A stretch of 15,604 nucleotides of DNA from Candidatus Azambacteria bacterium. GTDB taxonomy: Bacteria; Patescibacteriota; Minisyncoccia; GWC2-36-17; WO2-46-25. Numbering within the stretch: position 1 is the stretch's first letter; each line of letters begins with the position of its first letter. The DNA is taken from the NCBI GenBank assembly GCA_024654415.1, contig JANLHQ010000094.1, positions 1 through 15,604 of the forward strand, given 5' to 3'. A model generated the notes under the pieces. That model was not told the origin of the DNA. It worked only from the letters and a program-made list of their open reading frames with translations, and searched no databases. Shown here one piece after another: positions 6,972-14,307 of the stretch. Both the position numbers and the translations under genes were made by a program.

Positions 6972-7055
6972 GCTCGGGTGGCGGAATTGGCAGACGCACT
7001 GGCTTCAGGAGCCAGCGATCGCAAGATCATGGGAGTTCAACTCTCCCCCCGAGCA
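6972..7055 (+). tRNA. tRNA-Leu (anticodon CAG)
   Basis: Full class II cloverleaf. The 7-bp acceptor stem GCTCGGG/CCCGAGC (6972-6978 with 7048-7054) has discriminator A7055. The anticodon stem CTGGC/GCCAG encloses loop TTCAGGA, giving anticodon CAG for CUG codons. A long variable arm GATC-GCAA-GATC is typical of tRNA-Leu. The T arm is GGGAG-TTCAACT-CTCCC. CCA is not encoded: A7055 is followed by CAC, so it must be added enzymatically. It lies 18 nt after the binding-protein stop and 4 nt before the palindromic element. Confidence 0.97.
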
Positions 7056-7227
7056 CACAGGGGTCTGTTGCCAAATGCTTTTTGTAACGAACTTTTCAGA
7101 TTTCGAGCGAGACAAAGCAAAAATTGTGAAGATGTATACGACGTATACATTGAGAAATTTTTACAAAGTCGCAGCCGAAATATGAGAAGTGGAATAGAAA
7201 GGGTATTTGGGAACAGGTCCCCACAGG
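7056..7227. repeat. 163-nt long imperfect palindrome (7060-7222) flanked by 6-bp direct repeat
   Basis: The whole gap from 7060 to 7222 folds on itself. Outer arms: 7060-7078 pairs with 7203-7222 (GGGG/CCCC, CTGTT/AACAG and CCAAAT/ATTTGG blocks, one mismatch, one bulge). Next, 7079-7086 pairs partly with 7195-7202. Middle arms: 7091-7105 with 7176-7190, 13 Watson-Crick pairs of 15 plus one G-U and one mismatch. Then GAC/GTC (7111-7113, 7168-7170), AAAAATT/AATTTTT (7119-7125, 7156-7162), and the central 9-bp ATGTATACG-A-CGTATACAT (7132-7150). CACAGG occurs at 7056-7061 and again at 7222-7227, like a target-site duplication. It could be a MITE- or REP-like element or a structured RNA. It contains no convincing ORF. 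The pairing is read directly; identity is unknown. Confidence 0.8.
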
Positions 7228-7302
7228 CGAGACTCTTTTTTAATTATTAATAAACTTCGACTGTCTACCTACCTGTATGCAGTTGAGGGAATCGCATCTC
7301 AT

Positions 7303-9276
7303 ATGACGAAGGAACACATTGGTGCGGCGCGAAAACGGATTCGCGGCGCACAGCCAACACACAAGAAAGTGGAGGCAACAGATAAATCAAGGTCGCCACA
7401 ACAACCGCAACCACGACGGCCAGATCACACTGGTCCACCCCGTCGCGCGACAGAGCATTCACAGCCACGGCACGAAGGGGGGGCAGGACAGCACTCGCCA
7501 TCAGCCCGCCCAGCACGCTCACGGCGGCCACAGCGAATGCCAGCACATCGAGCACAAGCACCCCGCTTAACACCACGAATTGCCGGGCAAACACTTCCTA
7601 TAAAGAATTGCCTACGCGTTATTCCGCTCGGAGGAATGGAAGAAGTAGGGAGAAACATGACGGTACTCGAATATGCCGACAACGTCCTTATTATCGATAT
7701 GGGTCTTCAATTCCCCGAAGAAGACATGCCTGGGATCGACTACATCATTCCGAATGTCGACTACCTCAAGGGGAAAGAACAAAATATCGTTGGAGCAATC
7801 ATCACCCATGCGCACTACGATCACATCGGGGCGATTCCTCATCTGATCCCAAAACTTGGTAACCCACCTATTTTTGGTACCGATCTGACGATTGCTATCA
7901 TCAAAAAGCGACAAGAAGAATACAAAGATGTTTCTTCGGAATTAAACCTCAATCAGATCACCAAAGATAGCGTGATCAACCTCGGCATCTTTAAAATTGA
8001 GTTTTTTGGAGTCAGTCACAATATCCCGGGCGCAGTTGGTGTTGCCGTACACACACCGGAAGGCATTGTTATTCATACTGGCGATTTTAAAATTGATGAG
8101 CGCTCGGGCATCGCAGGCGTCACAGAGCTTGATAAGCTTGCGCGCTGGGGAAAACAAAACCCTCTGCTTCTTATGTCGGATAGCACAAACTCACGTGAAA
8201 CTGGAAAACAATTGAGTGAGGTGGATGTGTCCACAGAGCTCGACGTAATTGTGCTGAACGCAAAAGGACGTCTTATTTTCGGTACCTTCGCATCATTGCT
8301 CGGCCGCTTGAATGAGATCATTCAGATCGCGGCAAAACATCAGAAAAAATTGATCGTGGAAGGGCGCAGTATGAAAATCAACATTGAAATTGCGCGCGAA
8401 CTCGGCTACATCACTGTCCCGAAGGGCGTCATAATTCCCGTGGAGGAAATGAATCAGTATCCACGCAACGAAATAATGATCCTCGCGACCGGCGCGCAAG
8501 GAGAAGATCGCGCCGTGCTTATGCGTATCGCGAATCATGAGCACCCATATATCGAGGCGGAAAAAGGCGATACATTTGTCTTTTCTTCATCGGTCATTCC
8601 GGGCAATGAGCGCACCGTGCAACGACTTGTCGACAAACTATACCGCGAAGGTGTCGAAGTTATTAACTATCGTATGATGGATATTCATGCGGGCGGTCAC
8701 GCGAAACAAGAAGATCTTCGCAAGCTTATCGAAGTTGTAAAACCACGCTTCCTCATGCCAATCGAAGGCAACCATTCCTTCCTTTGTATTCACGGGAAGC
8801 TTGCAAAATCGATGGGTCTCACTGATGAGCAAATTATCATCGGCGATAATGGGCAAATCGTCGAATGCAGTAATGGTGTCTGCCACAAAACAAAAGAGCG
8901 AGCAGCATCGGAATACGTATTTGTGGATGGGCTCGGTGTTGGTGATGTTGGCGACGTCGTCCTGCGTGACCGTCAGATGATGGCAAAAGACGGTATGTTT
9001 GTTGTTATCGCGACATTTGATTCGCATACTCGAAAAGTGCGTGGTAATCCAGACATCATCTCTCGCGGGTTTATTTACATGCGGGAATCAAAAGAATTAT
9101 TGATGGAAGTGAGAAGGCTCGTACGCCGTATCGTAGAAAGTAGCGCTGGAGAGGGAGGACGAGGAGATATTAACTGGGTATATATCAAGGATAATATTCG
9201 TGAGGAAGTTGGTATGTTTCTCTATAAGAAAACACACCGTCACCCGATGGTATTACCGGTAGTTATTGAGATATAA
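7303..9276 (+). CDS. rnj: Ribonuclease J (metallo-beta-lactamase/beta-CASP) with basic disordered N-terminus
   Basis: 657 residues from ATG 7303. RNase J acts as a 5'-3' exonuclease and endonuclease in mRNA decay and rRNA maturation. Residues 1-95 are Arg/Pro/Gln/His-rich low complexity, probably disordered and RNA-binding. The catalytic core starts at about 103: LGGMEEVGRNM, then the metal motif HAHYDH (169-174; the family usually has HGHEDH), SHNIPGAV with His239, TGDFK with Asp261, SDSTN (292-296), beta-CASP VEGRSM, and IHAGGHA with motif B His466. At motif C, where RNase J normally has the His of PVHGE, this protein has PIEGNH (Glu488, His491). The C-terminal domain follows. ATG 7303 is preferred; an in-frame upstream start at 7207 would place the N-terminus inside the palindrome. 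No close Shine-Dalgarno. A strong terminator follows. Confidence 0.95.
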   Translation: MTKEHIGAARKRIRGAQPTHKKVEATDKSRSPQQPQPRRPDHTGPPRRATEHSQPRHEGGAGQHSPSARPARSRRPQRMPAHRAQAPRLTPRIAGQTLPIKNCLRVIPLGGMEEVGRNMTVLEYADNVLIIDMGLQFPEEDMPGIDYIIPNVDYLKGKEQNIVGAIITHAHYDHIGAIPHLIPKLGNPPIFGTDLTIAIIKKRQEEYKDVSSELNLNQITKDSVINLGIFKIEFFGVSHNIPGAVGVAVHTPEGIVIHTGDFKIDERSGIAGVTELDKLARWGKQNPLLLMSDSTNSRETGKQLSEVDVSTELDVIVLNAKGRLIFGTFASLLGRLNEIIQIAAKHQKKLIVEGRSMKINIEIARELGYITVPKGVIIPVEEMNQYPRNEIMILATGAQGEDRAVLMRIANHEHPYIEAEKGDTFVFSSSVIPGNERTVQRLVDKLYREGVEVINYRMMDIHAGGHAKQEDLRKLIEVVKPRFLMPIEGNHSFLCIHGKLAKSMGLTDEQIIIGDNGQIVECSNGVCHKTKERAASEYVFVDGLGVGDVGDVVLRDRQMMAKDGMFVVIATFDSHTRKVRGNPDIISRGFIYMRESKELLMEVRRLVRRIVESSAGEGGRGDINWVYIKDNIREEVGMFLYKKTHRHPMVLPVVIEI

Positions 9277-9277
9277 T

Positions 9278-9307
9278 AAAAAAGCCCCGATTGTTCGGGG
9301 CTTTTTT
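9278..9307. terminator. Strong bidirectional terminator shared by rnj and the convergent 192-aa gene
   Basis: Perfect 13-bp stem: A6-GCCCCGA (9278-9290) and TCGGGGC-T6 (9295-9307), loop TTGT. With A-tract and T-tract on either side of a GC core it can work on both strands. It starts 1 nt after the rnj stop and lies 8 nt beyond the minus-strand stop at 9316. Confidence 0.95.
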
Positions 9308-9315
9308 ATTTGTAG

Positions 9316-9894
9316 CTATTTGGATCGCGGGAGAGAAAAAATCAGGTGCTCCCATGGATACATGGGAGCACCCTCGTTAGAATATGAACGCCCATCAATC
9401 CTTGAAGATCTGTCCCTGCGGCGGATAAAGAAGATCCTTTCTCCATCCGTAATGGGTTTCATGGCAACAATCAACTCTGGGTGTCCAAGCAATAAATCAC
9501 CACCTTGATGGCATACCTGTGGACCAACCTCGCTCGGGCAAAAATCGAGTCCACCACTTATAGCTCGATCGCAAAGCTCATTAAACCTAACTCTTCTACT
9601 AAAACCAAGATCATACCCTGAAATAACAACGAGATCTATTTCAGTTTCTTTTGATTCTACAGTGAAATCTGGATGATACATCATGTCTTTGGCGGTTTGA
9701 GTAAAATCGTGCCCCCAGCCCACAACATCATTATAAAGCCGTATATGGTCTTGTTCGGTGCCAAGCTTGATTGTTTTCCATATTACAAAATTAGCCCTAA
9801 TTTTTCCAGACAACAGTAATCGAACATAATCCATTCCTCCGAGTTTGTTTATAATTGCCTCAATCTGTCCAAGTGTTACCTCTCCGTACTTCAT
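9316..9894 (-). CDS. Conserved hypothetical protein of CPR type, 192 aa
   Basis: Start chosen at ATG 9894 because AGGAGG stands 4-5 nt before it; a longer frame would begin 9 codons earlier, before that site. No signal peptide or membrane helix. From memory, CPR genomes carry many related hypothetical proteins with the same order of motifs: an opening like LGQIEAIINKLGGMDYVRLLLSGKI, WKTIKLGT, EIDLVVISGYDLGF, then LDFCPSEVGPQV and ELIVAMKPITDGERIFFIRR. Function is unknown. It is transcribed alone, after a 129-bp gap with three palindromes and the best Shine-Dalgarno in the window. Near its 3' end the coding sequence contains a 12-bp perfect hairpin followed by six U on the coding strand. Gene reality is well supported; family memory could not be checked. 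Confidence 0.85.
   Translation of the reverse strand: MKYGEVTLGQIEAIINKLGGMDYVRLLLSGKIRANFVIWKTIKLGTEQDHIRLYNDVVGWGHDFTQTAKDMMYHPDFTVESKETEIDLVVISGYDLGFSRRVRFNELCDRAISGGLDFCPSEVGPQVCHQGGDLLLGHPELIVAMKPITDGERIFFIRRRDRSSRIDGRSYSNEGAPMYPWEHLIFSLPRSK
9336..9372 (-). terminator. Terminator-like hairpin inside the end of the 192-aa coding sequence
   Basis: On the minus strand, GGTGCTCCCATG (9372-9361), loop TATC, CATGGGAGCACC (9356-9345) forms a perfect 12-bp stem, followed by TGA and then TTTTTT (9341-9336). It encodes residues near the C-terminus (GAPMYPWEHLIF) and lies 18 nt or more before the stop codon end at 9316. A transcript ending here would lack a stop codon. The structure is directly visible; termination is inferred. 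Confidence 0.55.
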
Positions 9895-10023
9895 ATTTCC
9901 TCCTTCTTCCCAGCTGGTCACTGGAAAACTTCCCTCTGCCCGAGGTTATGGGGGTCGCATGTGCGACAAACAGCATGTTAAAGAACACTAGTGTTCACAC
10001 TTTAGTGCACGCACATATATCCG
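9895..10023 (-). promoter_or_regulatory. Intergenic region with three palindromes before the 192-aa gene
   Basis: The gap holds a perfect 14-bp palindrome GAACACTAGTGTTC (9983-9996), an inverted repeat GTCGCA-TG-TGCGAC (9954-9967), and CCAGCTGG (9910-9917). I could not find a convincing -35/-10 pair. The AGGAGG ribosome site lies at the gene-proximal end. Operator or weak terminator of the upstream mutase gene are both possible. Confidence 0.4.
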
Positions 10024-11352
10024 TCAAGAGTTCAGAATTGCTTCAATTTTTTCTTTCATACTATTGAGTAATTCCTGTGTGTCTGCTTCAATGTTTACGC
10101 GTAAATACGGCTCCGTATTTGAGGGGCGCACATTGCACCACCATGTTGGATATACAATAGTAAGCCCGTCGAGTTCCTCTTGTTTTCCGTCCGCAAACGC
10201 GGTTTTCAGCTTTGCTGTCGCCGCAGCCTTATCCGCAACCGTAAAATTCAGTTCGCCTGATTGCGCGCGCACGCAATACTGTTGCGTGAGCTCCTGAATC
10301 GTTTTCCCGGTTTTTTCAAGCACTCCAAGCACACGCATAATCATCATCATACCGGAATCCATTCCCCAGAAATCGCGGAAATAAAAATGACCGGAAAGTT
10401 CCGCGCCGAATAGCGCATTATGCTCACGCATGAGCTTCTTAATAAATGCATGCCCCACTCTACTTTCTAGTATCGTGCCGCCATTATTCACTACGGTTTC
10501 ATGCACTATCTTCGGCATTCTCACATCTGTAATAATTGGGCCAGCGCCAGCTTGCTCAAGAAGATCTTTTGCAATGAGCGATGCTATTGCATGCGACGGT
10601 ATGCGCTTTCCTTCATTATCAAAGAAAAATACTCTATCGCCGTCACCATCAAGAGCAATGCCCATGTCGGCCTTCTGCGCAACAACTGCATCAACAAGAT
10701 CGCGTGTATTCACATCTTTTAATGGATCAGCATCATGTGCTCTCACTGCACATGGGGCGAAACACAGTGGAATAACCTCTATATGCATGCGTTCTGCGAC
10801 CTCAGACACTATCATGCCTGCTGGCCCACATGCGGCATCAACCGTGACACGAATCTTCGGTGCACGCGCGTCTTTGGTAAGAAAATCAGCGTATTTCTGG
10901 AGAAAATCGATGGCTTGTATATTGGGAGTAATCTCTGTTTTCTGCTCCCCTCCTGTATCTACAAGCGCCATCTCCTTAATTGTGGGAAGTCCCGACGCCT
11001 CCCCTATCGGCATCGCGGTTTTTCCCACGATTTTAAGTCCGTTATATTGTGGCGGGTTGTGCGACGCGGTCACCATAATACCGCCGTCTGCTTGAGAATC
11101 ATGCGCGGCAAAATAAAACATCGGTGTCGTAGCGACCCCCGCATCGATCATTGCAACCCCTTCTTCAGCTAACCCTTTAATGACTGCTGCTTTTAATGAA
11201 GGCGAGGAGTCGCGGTTATCCATCGCAATGAGCATCTTTTTCGCATTCAAAAATTTTGCCGTTGCTTTTGCGATGCGATATGCGGCATCTTCATCACATT
11301 CCTGTGGATATAACCCCCGCACATCATACGCTTTAAAAATAGATTGGTTCAT
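10024..11352 (-). CDS. manB: Phosphomannomutase/phosphoglucomutase
   Basis: 442 residues, full length for the alpha-D-phosphohexomutase superfamily, which swaps phosphate between C1 and C6 of hexose phosphates. All four active-site loops are present: phosphoserine loop TASHNP with Ser97, metal loop DGDGDR at 235-240, sugar loop GAELSGH at 316-322, and phosphate loop RPSNTEPYLR at 409-418. The sugar loop and overall pattern fit the PMM/PGM (ManB, CpsG, AlgC) branch rather than GlmM; exact substrate cannot be decided from sequence. It would feed mannose or glucose 1-phosphate to nucleotide-sugar synthesis, or return sugar from the neighbouring glycosidases to glycolysis. It has a 74-bp upstream gap with a possible promoter. 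No Shine-Dalgarno precedes ATG 11352. Confidence 0.95.
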   Translation of the reverse strand: MNQSIFKAYDVRGLYPQECDEDAAYRIAKATAKFLNAKKMLIAMDNRDSSPSLKAAVIKGLAEEGVAMIDAGVATTPMFYFAAHDSQADGGIMVTASHNPPQYNGLKIVGKTAMPIGEASGLPTIKEMALVDTGGEQKTEITPNIQAIDFLQKYADFLTKDARAPKIRVTVDAACGPAGMIVSEVAERMHIEVIPLCFAPCAVRAHDADPLKDVNTRDLVDAVVAQKADMGIALDGDGDRVFFFDNEGKRIPSHAIASLIAKDLLEQAGAGPIITDVRMPKIVHETVVNNGGTILESRVGHAFIKKLMREHNALFGAELSGHFYFRDFWGMDSGMMMIMRVLGVLEKTGKTIQELTQQYCVRAQSGELNFTVADKAAATAKLKTAFADGKQEELDGLTIVYPTWWCNVRPSNTEPYLRVNIEADTQELLNSMKEKIEAILNS

Positions 11353-11379
11353 ATACGTGATTACTATTATTCTGCATCT

Positions 11380-11407
11380 ATAGTAGAGATACTACCATAC
11401 GAATCAA
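11380..11407 (-). promoter_or_regulatory. Possible promoter of the mutase gene
   Basis: On the minus strand, TTGATT (11407-11402) as -35 and TACTAT (11385-11380) as -10 are separated by 16 bp; an overlapping TATAGA would give 19 bp. Predicted leader is about 20 nt. A short inverted repeat TAGTA-GAGA-TACTA overlaps the -10. Confidence 0.45.
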
Positions 11408-11426
11408 TAAAATATAATCTCCATGA

Positions 11427-12449
11427 CTAGATGATCTTCCGGATAATATCCTTATTCTCTTCGATCTCCGAAATAAACATAATTGTTTTTGCGAGCTTTT
11501 CAACGTCATGTCGTATCAATGATCTGTGCCTTGCAAGCACATCTGACTTGGCGTGTTGTGTAGGCACAGTGCTCAATAGATCAGTTACAATAACCTTATA
11601 ATTTCGCTTTGCCCTATCTTCTTTTTTGAATGGCACGAGAAACTCCTTTTTTTCGCCATACTTCTTTATCAACGCTTTTGATGGCTTCCGCGCATTGAAG
11701 ATGACAAAATCAATGCGGTTTCCGCCAAGATACCTATTGATTACATCGACATAATCATCAAGCGTAAACCGCTCAGTATGTCCATTTTTATTCACCAAAT
11801 TACAATTGAAAATAACTGTTGCTTTTGATGCGCGGATCGCATCAGCAACACCATGTACCAATAGATTAGGAATAATACTACAGTAAAAGTTGCCGGGACC
11901 GATAACGATAATATCAGCTTCTTTTATTTTTTTGACCGCATGAGGATTCACTTGCGCGCGTGGCTTGAGGTAGAGCCGCTTGATACCAACATCCTCGAGA
12001 ACAAAGCTGTGGTTAATGGCGGCCTCTCCTTTAATCGTTTTTCCGTTTTTCAGATCAAGGAATAGATTTACCGCATCAGCGGTGACCGGAATAACCTCCC
12101 CTTTCACATTTAGAATCTTTACCGCCTCCTCCAGGCCCTCTAGGAACCCACCGTTTATTTTTTCAAGCGCGCTGAGCAGAAGATTACCAAAGCTATGGCC
12201 TTTGAGCGCACCATGCTCAAAGCGATAATTGATCAGTTGGCGCATCTGATCAGAAGAGTCAGAAAGTGCGACCAAACACTGCCGAATATCACCAGGCGGT
12301 AAAACACCAAGTTCATCGCGCAAAATGCCCGTTGACCCACCATCATCGGCCATAGAAACGATCGCGGAAAGATTTACCGGATGCCGCTTAAGGCCAGAGA
12401 GCAATACAAAGCTTCCTGTTCCTCCGCCAATTGTGACAATATTTTTCAT
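11427..12449 (-). CDS. yvcK: YvcK/CofD-like family protein (gluconeogenesis factor type)
   Basis: 340 residues, close to the family norm of about 310-330. N-terminal GGGTGS (8-13), DDGGSTG (35-41), PPGDIRQCL (51-59), KGHSFGNLLLSAL (83-95) and later GPGNFYCSIIPNLLV are the YvcK/YbhK signature set. These proteins bind nucleotide-sugars such as UDP-GlcNAc in Bacillus and influence cell-wall precursor flux and growth on gluconeogenic carbon. They resemble CofD but are not F420 enzymes; no other F420 genes are here. The start ATG overlaps the stop of the transporter-hydrolase gene (ATGA), with a GGGAG just upstream, so the two are translationally coupled. This ties it to sugar metabolism in context. 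Family certain, cellular role inferred. Confidence 0.94.
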   Translation of the reverse strand: MKNIVTIGGGTGSFVLLSGLKRHPVNLSAIVSMADDGGSTGILRDELGVLPPGDIRQCLVALSDSSDQMRQLINYRFEHGALKGHSFGNLLLSALEKINGGFLEGLEEAVKILNVKGEVIPVTADAVNLFLDLKNGKTIKGEAAINHSFVLEDVGIKRLYLKPRAQVNPHAVKKIKEADIIVIGPGNFYCSIIPNLLVHGVADAIRASKATVIFNCNLVNKNGHTERFTLDDYVDVINRYLGGNRIDFVIFNARKPSKALIKKYGEKKEFLVPFKKEDRAKRNYKVIVTDLLSTVPTQHAKSDVLARHRSLIRHDVEKLAKTIMFISEIEENKDIIRKII

Positions 12450-14266
12450 TCTCCCTTAAATAACTCTTTTGCAATATCCCAGTATCGTTCGTCTCCTTTC
12501 AGTTTCTTCCAATACCACCATTCTGTTCCCCAAAGATAATATTCGTCAAAGCCGGCGTCTTTCGCATATGTAATGGTTTCTCTAAAATAGTCCGGCCCGA
12601 ATATATCATCCTGCTCTGCATCGGTAAGTTGGGAGATAGGCTTTGGCCCCCATGGTTCCGCCTGCAGCTCTATTACTATGAATGGTTTTTGTTGATCGCT
12701 CAGAATACGACGCACTACCCATTCCTTGAATTTAAAATAACTTGGTGCAAGCGGGTACTCCACGACACCAAACCGTGGCCCAATGACTTTTGGATACACT
12801 TTCCGGTACATCGTTGTACCAAATGCATCCCCTTCCCGCGCGGCCTTATACCACAACCCGAACTCTCCTCCGTCTGTGGTTAGAACAGGGTGGGTTGCAT
12901 CAAACAATCTTACCAGGGCAACCTCTTGTTCTAAGAAATTCACACCCCTCTTTGGGCAGTCACCAAATGCCAAATATGGTTCATTCTCCACCTGCCACAT
13001 CGCTACCACGTCTCTGGTACGATACCGCTCAACAACAGCCGTTATATATGCACGCAATGCTTCTTCTCGTTTTTCTGTATCAAGATTTTTCGCCCACCCC
13101 GGAACATGACACTCAGGCCATCGAGGCGCCTTCATGCCAACCGCAAACACGACGCGAGCATTCGATTGCGCCGCCGCATCAAGCAACCAATCTGTTTCAG
13201 AAAAATCAAACACCCCCCTCTCTTTCTCAATGTCATCCCAATACGCAACAAGTCGCACCGCGGACGGATTCAATTCATGCATAAACGCCGTAAAATTCTC
13301 CTTCCAATCAAGTCCAAGATCGCGACTGAACTTCTGTGAAAATGTAGCGCCCCATGTGACCGGGCGTTCTGTATCTACGGGAATATTGTGCGCAAAATCC
13401 GCAAATGCGATCCACATAAAACCAGCACCAATAAAAAAAAGTGCGAGAAACTTTCCCACGAGCGCTTTTCCTTTAAAATGCTCGCCAAGTAAAACCCATG
13501 CGGCAATGAAAATAACTGCATATTTAATACTTTGTGTTGCCTCAACAAGCGCTGGATGCGCAAGAAAAATAGCAATATTTATGAGGATCGATCCTGCCGC
13601 CGCATATCCTCTGTTAAAGAGATACAGCATGTGATGCTTCGCATGATCGCGGTGAACCGCAGAAAATATCCTCCTCCGTACCGAAGGATTAATGAGAAAA
13701 AGCAATACACAAAACACTCCGCCGAGCTTTATCCAAAAGAACCCTTCAACGAACGTCCCTTGCAAAAACACATATTTTGAAAGGACGTTCGAAAATCCGA
13801 AAAATAGCGCGCTCACACACGCAAGCAAAGCGATCTTTTTTCGTAACTCCTTTTCTTCGGAAATAAAAAGCGCGAACCCACCCAACACCAGAAGCGCAAA
13901 CCCAATGATGGCTGCGGCACTCAAGGGCTCATGGAGTACAAAAGATGCAGTAAGAAGTGTTGTTACGGGAGTAAGTCCGCCAATGAGTAACAGTGATTTT
14001 GATGCTTCGCCTTTATGCAATGACGCAAAAAGGAAATACATTGCAATAAGAAACAGCGCACCCGCAACAAGCGCCACACCTATTATGCTTAGTGGAAGCG
14101 CAAAGGAGCTAAACGGTAATAAAACCACCGCAAGCGCGCCAAGTACACCAAGCCAGAATGTGTATGCCAAAGGATTAAAAACGCTCCGCCTAAGAAGTAT
14201 TTTATCAAACACCGCTGAGGTGCCAAGAATTATCTGCGCGATGATTGCAATAGGGAACCAACTCAT
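12446..14266 (-). CDS. EamA/DMT transporter fused to a clan GH-A-like glycoside hydrolase
   Basis: 606 residues in one uninterrupted frame. Residues 1-292 hold ten hydrophobic helices in two five-helix halves, as in EamA/DMT carriers. From about 303 a TIM-barrel glycosidase follows: WGATFSQKFS, YWDDIEKERGVFDFSETDWLLDAA (342-365, the W-x2-E-x-G-x-FDF pattern of GH42/GH39/GH5-like enzymes), PRWPECHVPGWA, the acid/base motif ENEP with Glu429, and a probable nucleophile Glu533 in VIELQAEPWG; WGTEWW (579-584) lies near the barrel end. Lys/Arg cluster in loops 1-2, 3-4, 5-6, 7-8 and 9-10, placing those inside and both termini outside, so the hydrolase would be extracytoplasmic. GH1 ends 20 bp upstream; yvcK overlaps by 4 bp. 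Domain calls are good; substrate, exact GH family and coupling are inferred. Confidence 0.88.
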   Translation of the reverse strand: MSWFPIAIIAQIILGTSAVFDKILLRRSVFNPLAYTFWLGVLGALAVVLLPFSSFALPLSIIGVALVAGALFLIAMYFLFASLHKGEASKSLLLIGGLTPVTTLLTASFVLHEPLSAAAIIGFALLVLGGFALFISEEKELRKKIALLACVSALFFGFSNVLSKYVFLQGTFVEGFFWIKLGGVFCVLLFLINPSVRRRIFSAVHRDHAKHHMLYLFNRGYAAAGSILINIAIFLAHPALVEATQSIKYAVIFIAAWVLLGEHFKGKALVGKFLALFFIGAGFMWIAFADFAHNIPVDTERPVTWGATFSQKFSRDLGLDWKENFTAFMHELNPSAVRLVAYWDDIEKERGVFDFSETDWLLDAAAQSNARVVFAVGMKAPRWPECHVPGWAKNLDTEKREEALRAYITAVVERYRTRDVVAMWQVENEPYLAFGDCPKRGVNFLEQEVALVRLFDATHPVLTTDGGEFGLWYKAAREGDAFGTTMYRKVYPKVIGPRFGVVEYPLAPSYFKFKEWVVRRILSDQQKPFIVIELQAEPWGPKPISQLTDAEQDDIFGPDYFRETITYAKDAGFDEYYLWGTEWWYWKKLKGDERYWDIAKELFKGE

Positions 14267-14279
14267 GTAATGATAGAAA

Positions 14280-14307
14280 CTAGAATTTAGGGATTAGAAT
14301 CTAGAAT
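14280..14307. repeat. Three copies of a YTAGAAT heptamer at the GH1 3' end
   Basis: YTAGAAT occurs at 14280-14286, 14294-14300 and 14301-14307, the last two directly adjacent. The repeats cover the GH1 stop (14287-14289) and encode its final residues LILDSN. The tail beyond the usual GH1 end may thus be repeat-derived. Confidence 0.5.

Noticed and set aside
7060..7222. 6S RNA as a firm call
   Set aside because: Size and hairpin shape fit loosely, but I could not define a conserved central bubble, and the flanking direct repeat favours a mobile element.
6963..7250. Plus-strand ORF of 95 codons across the tRNA
   Set aside because: It is made of the tRNA-Leu gene and the palindromic element read in one frame; no ribosome site and no protein-like features.
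9983..9996. LexA-type SOS box
   Set aside because: GAAC and GTTC are separated by 6 nt; the Gram-positive LexA box has 4, and it does not fit the E. coli CTGT-N8-ACAG box.
10430..11095. 221-codon plus-strand ORF opposite the mutase gene
   Set aside because: Antisense shadow of a clearly conserved enzyme; Ser/Ala/Cys-rich composition expected from the reverse frame, no promoter or ribosome site.
11427..12449. CofD (F420 biosynthesis transferase)
   Set aside because: The motif set DDGGSTG, PPGDIRQCL and GHSFGNL fits YvcK; no F420 pathway genes are nearby.
13692..14270. 192-codon plus-strand ORF opposite the transporter domain
   Set aside because: Shadow of the membrane-helix coding region on the minus strand; no start signals.
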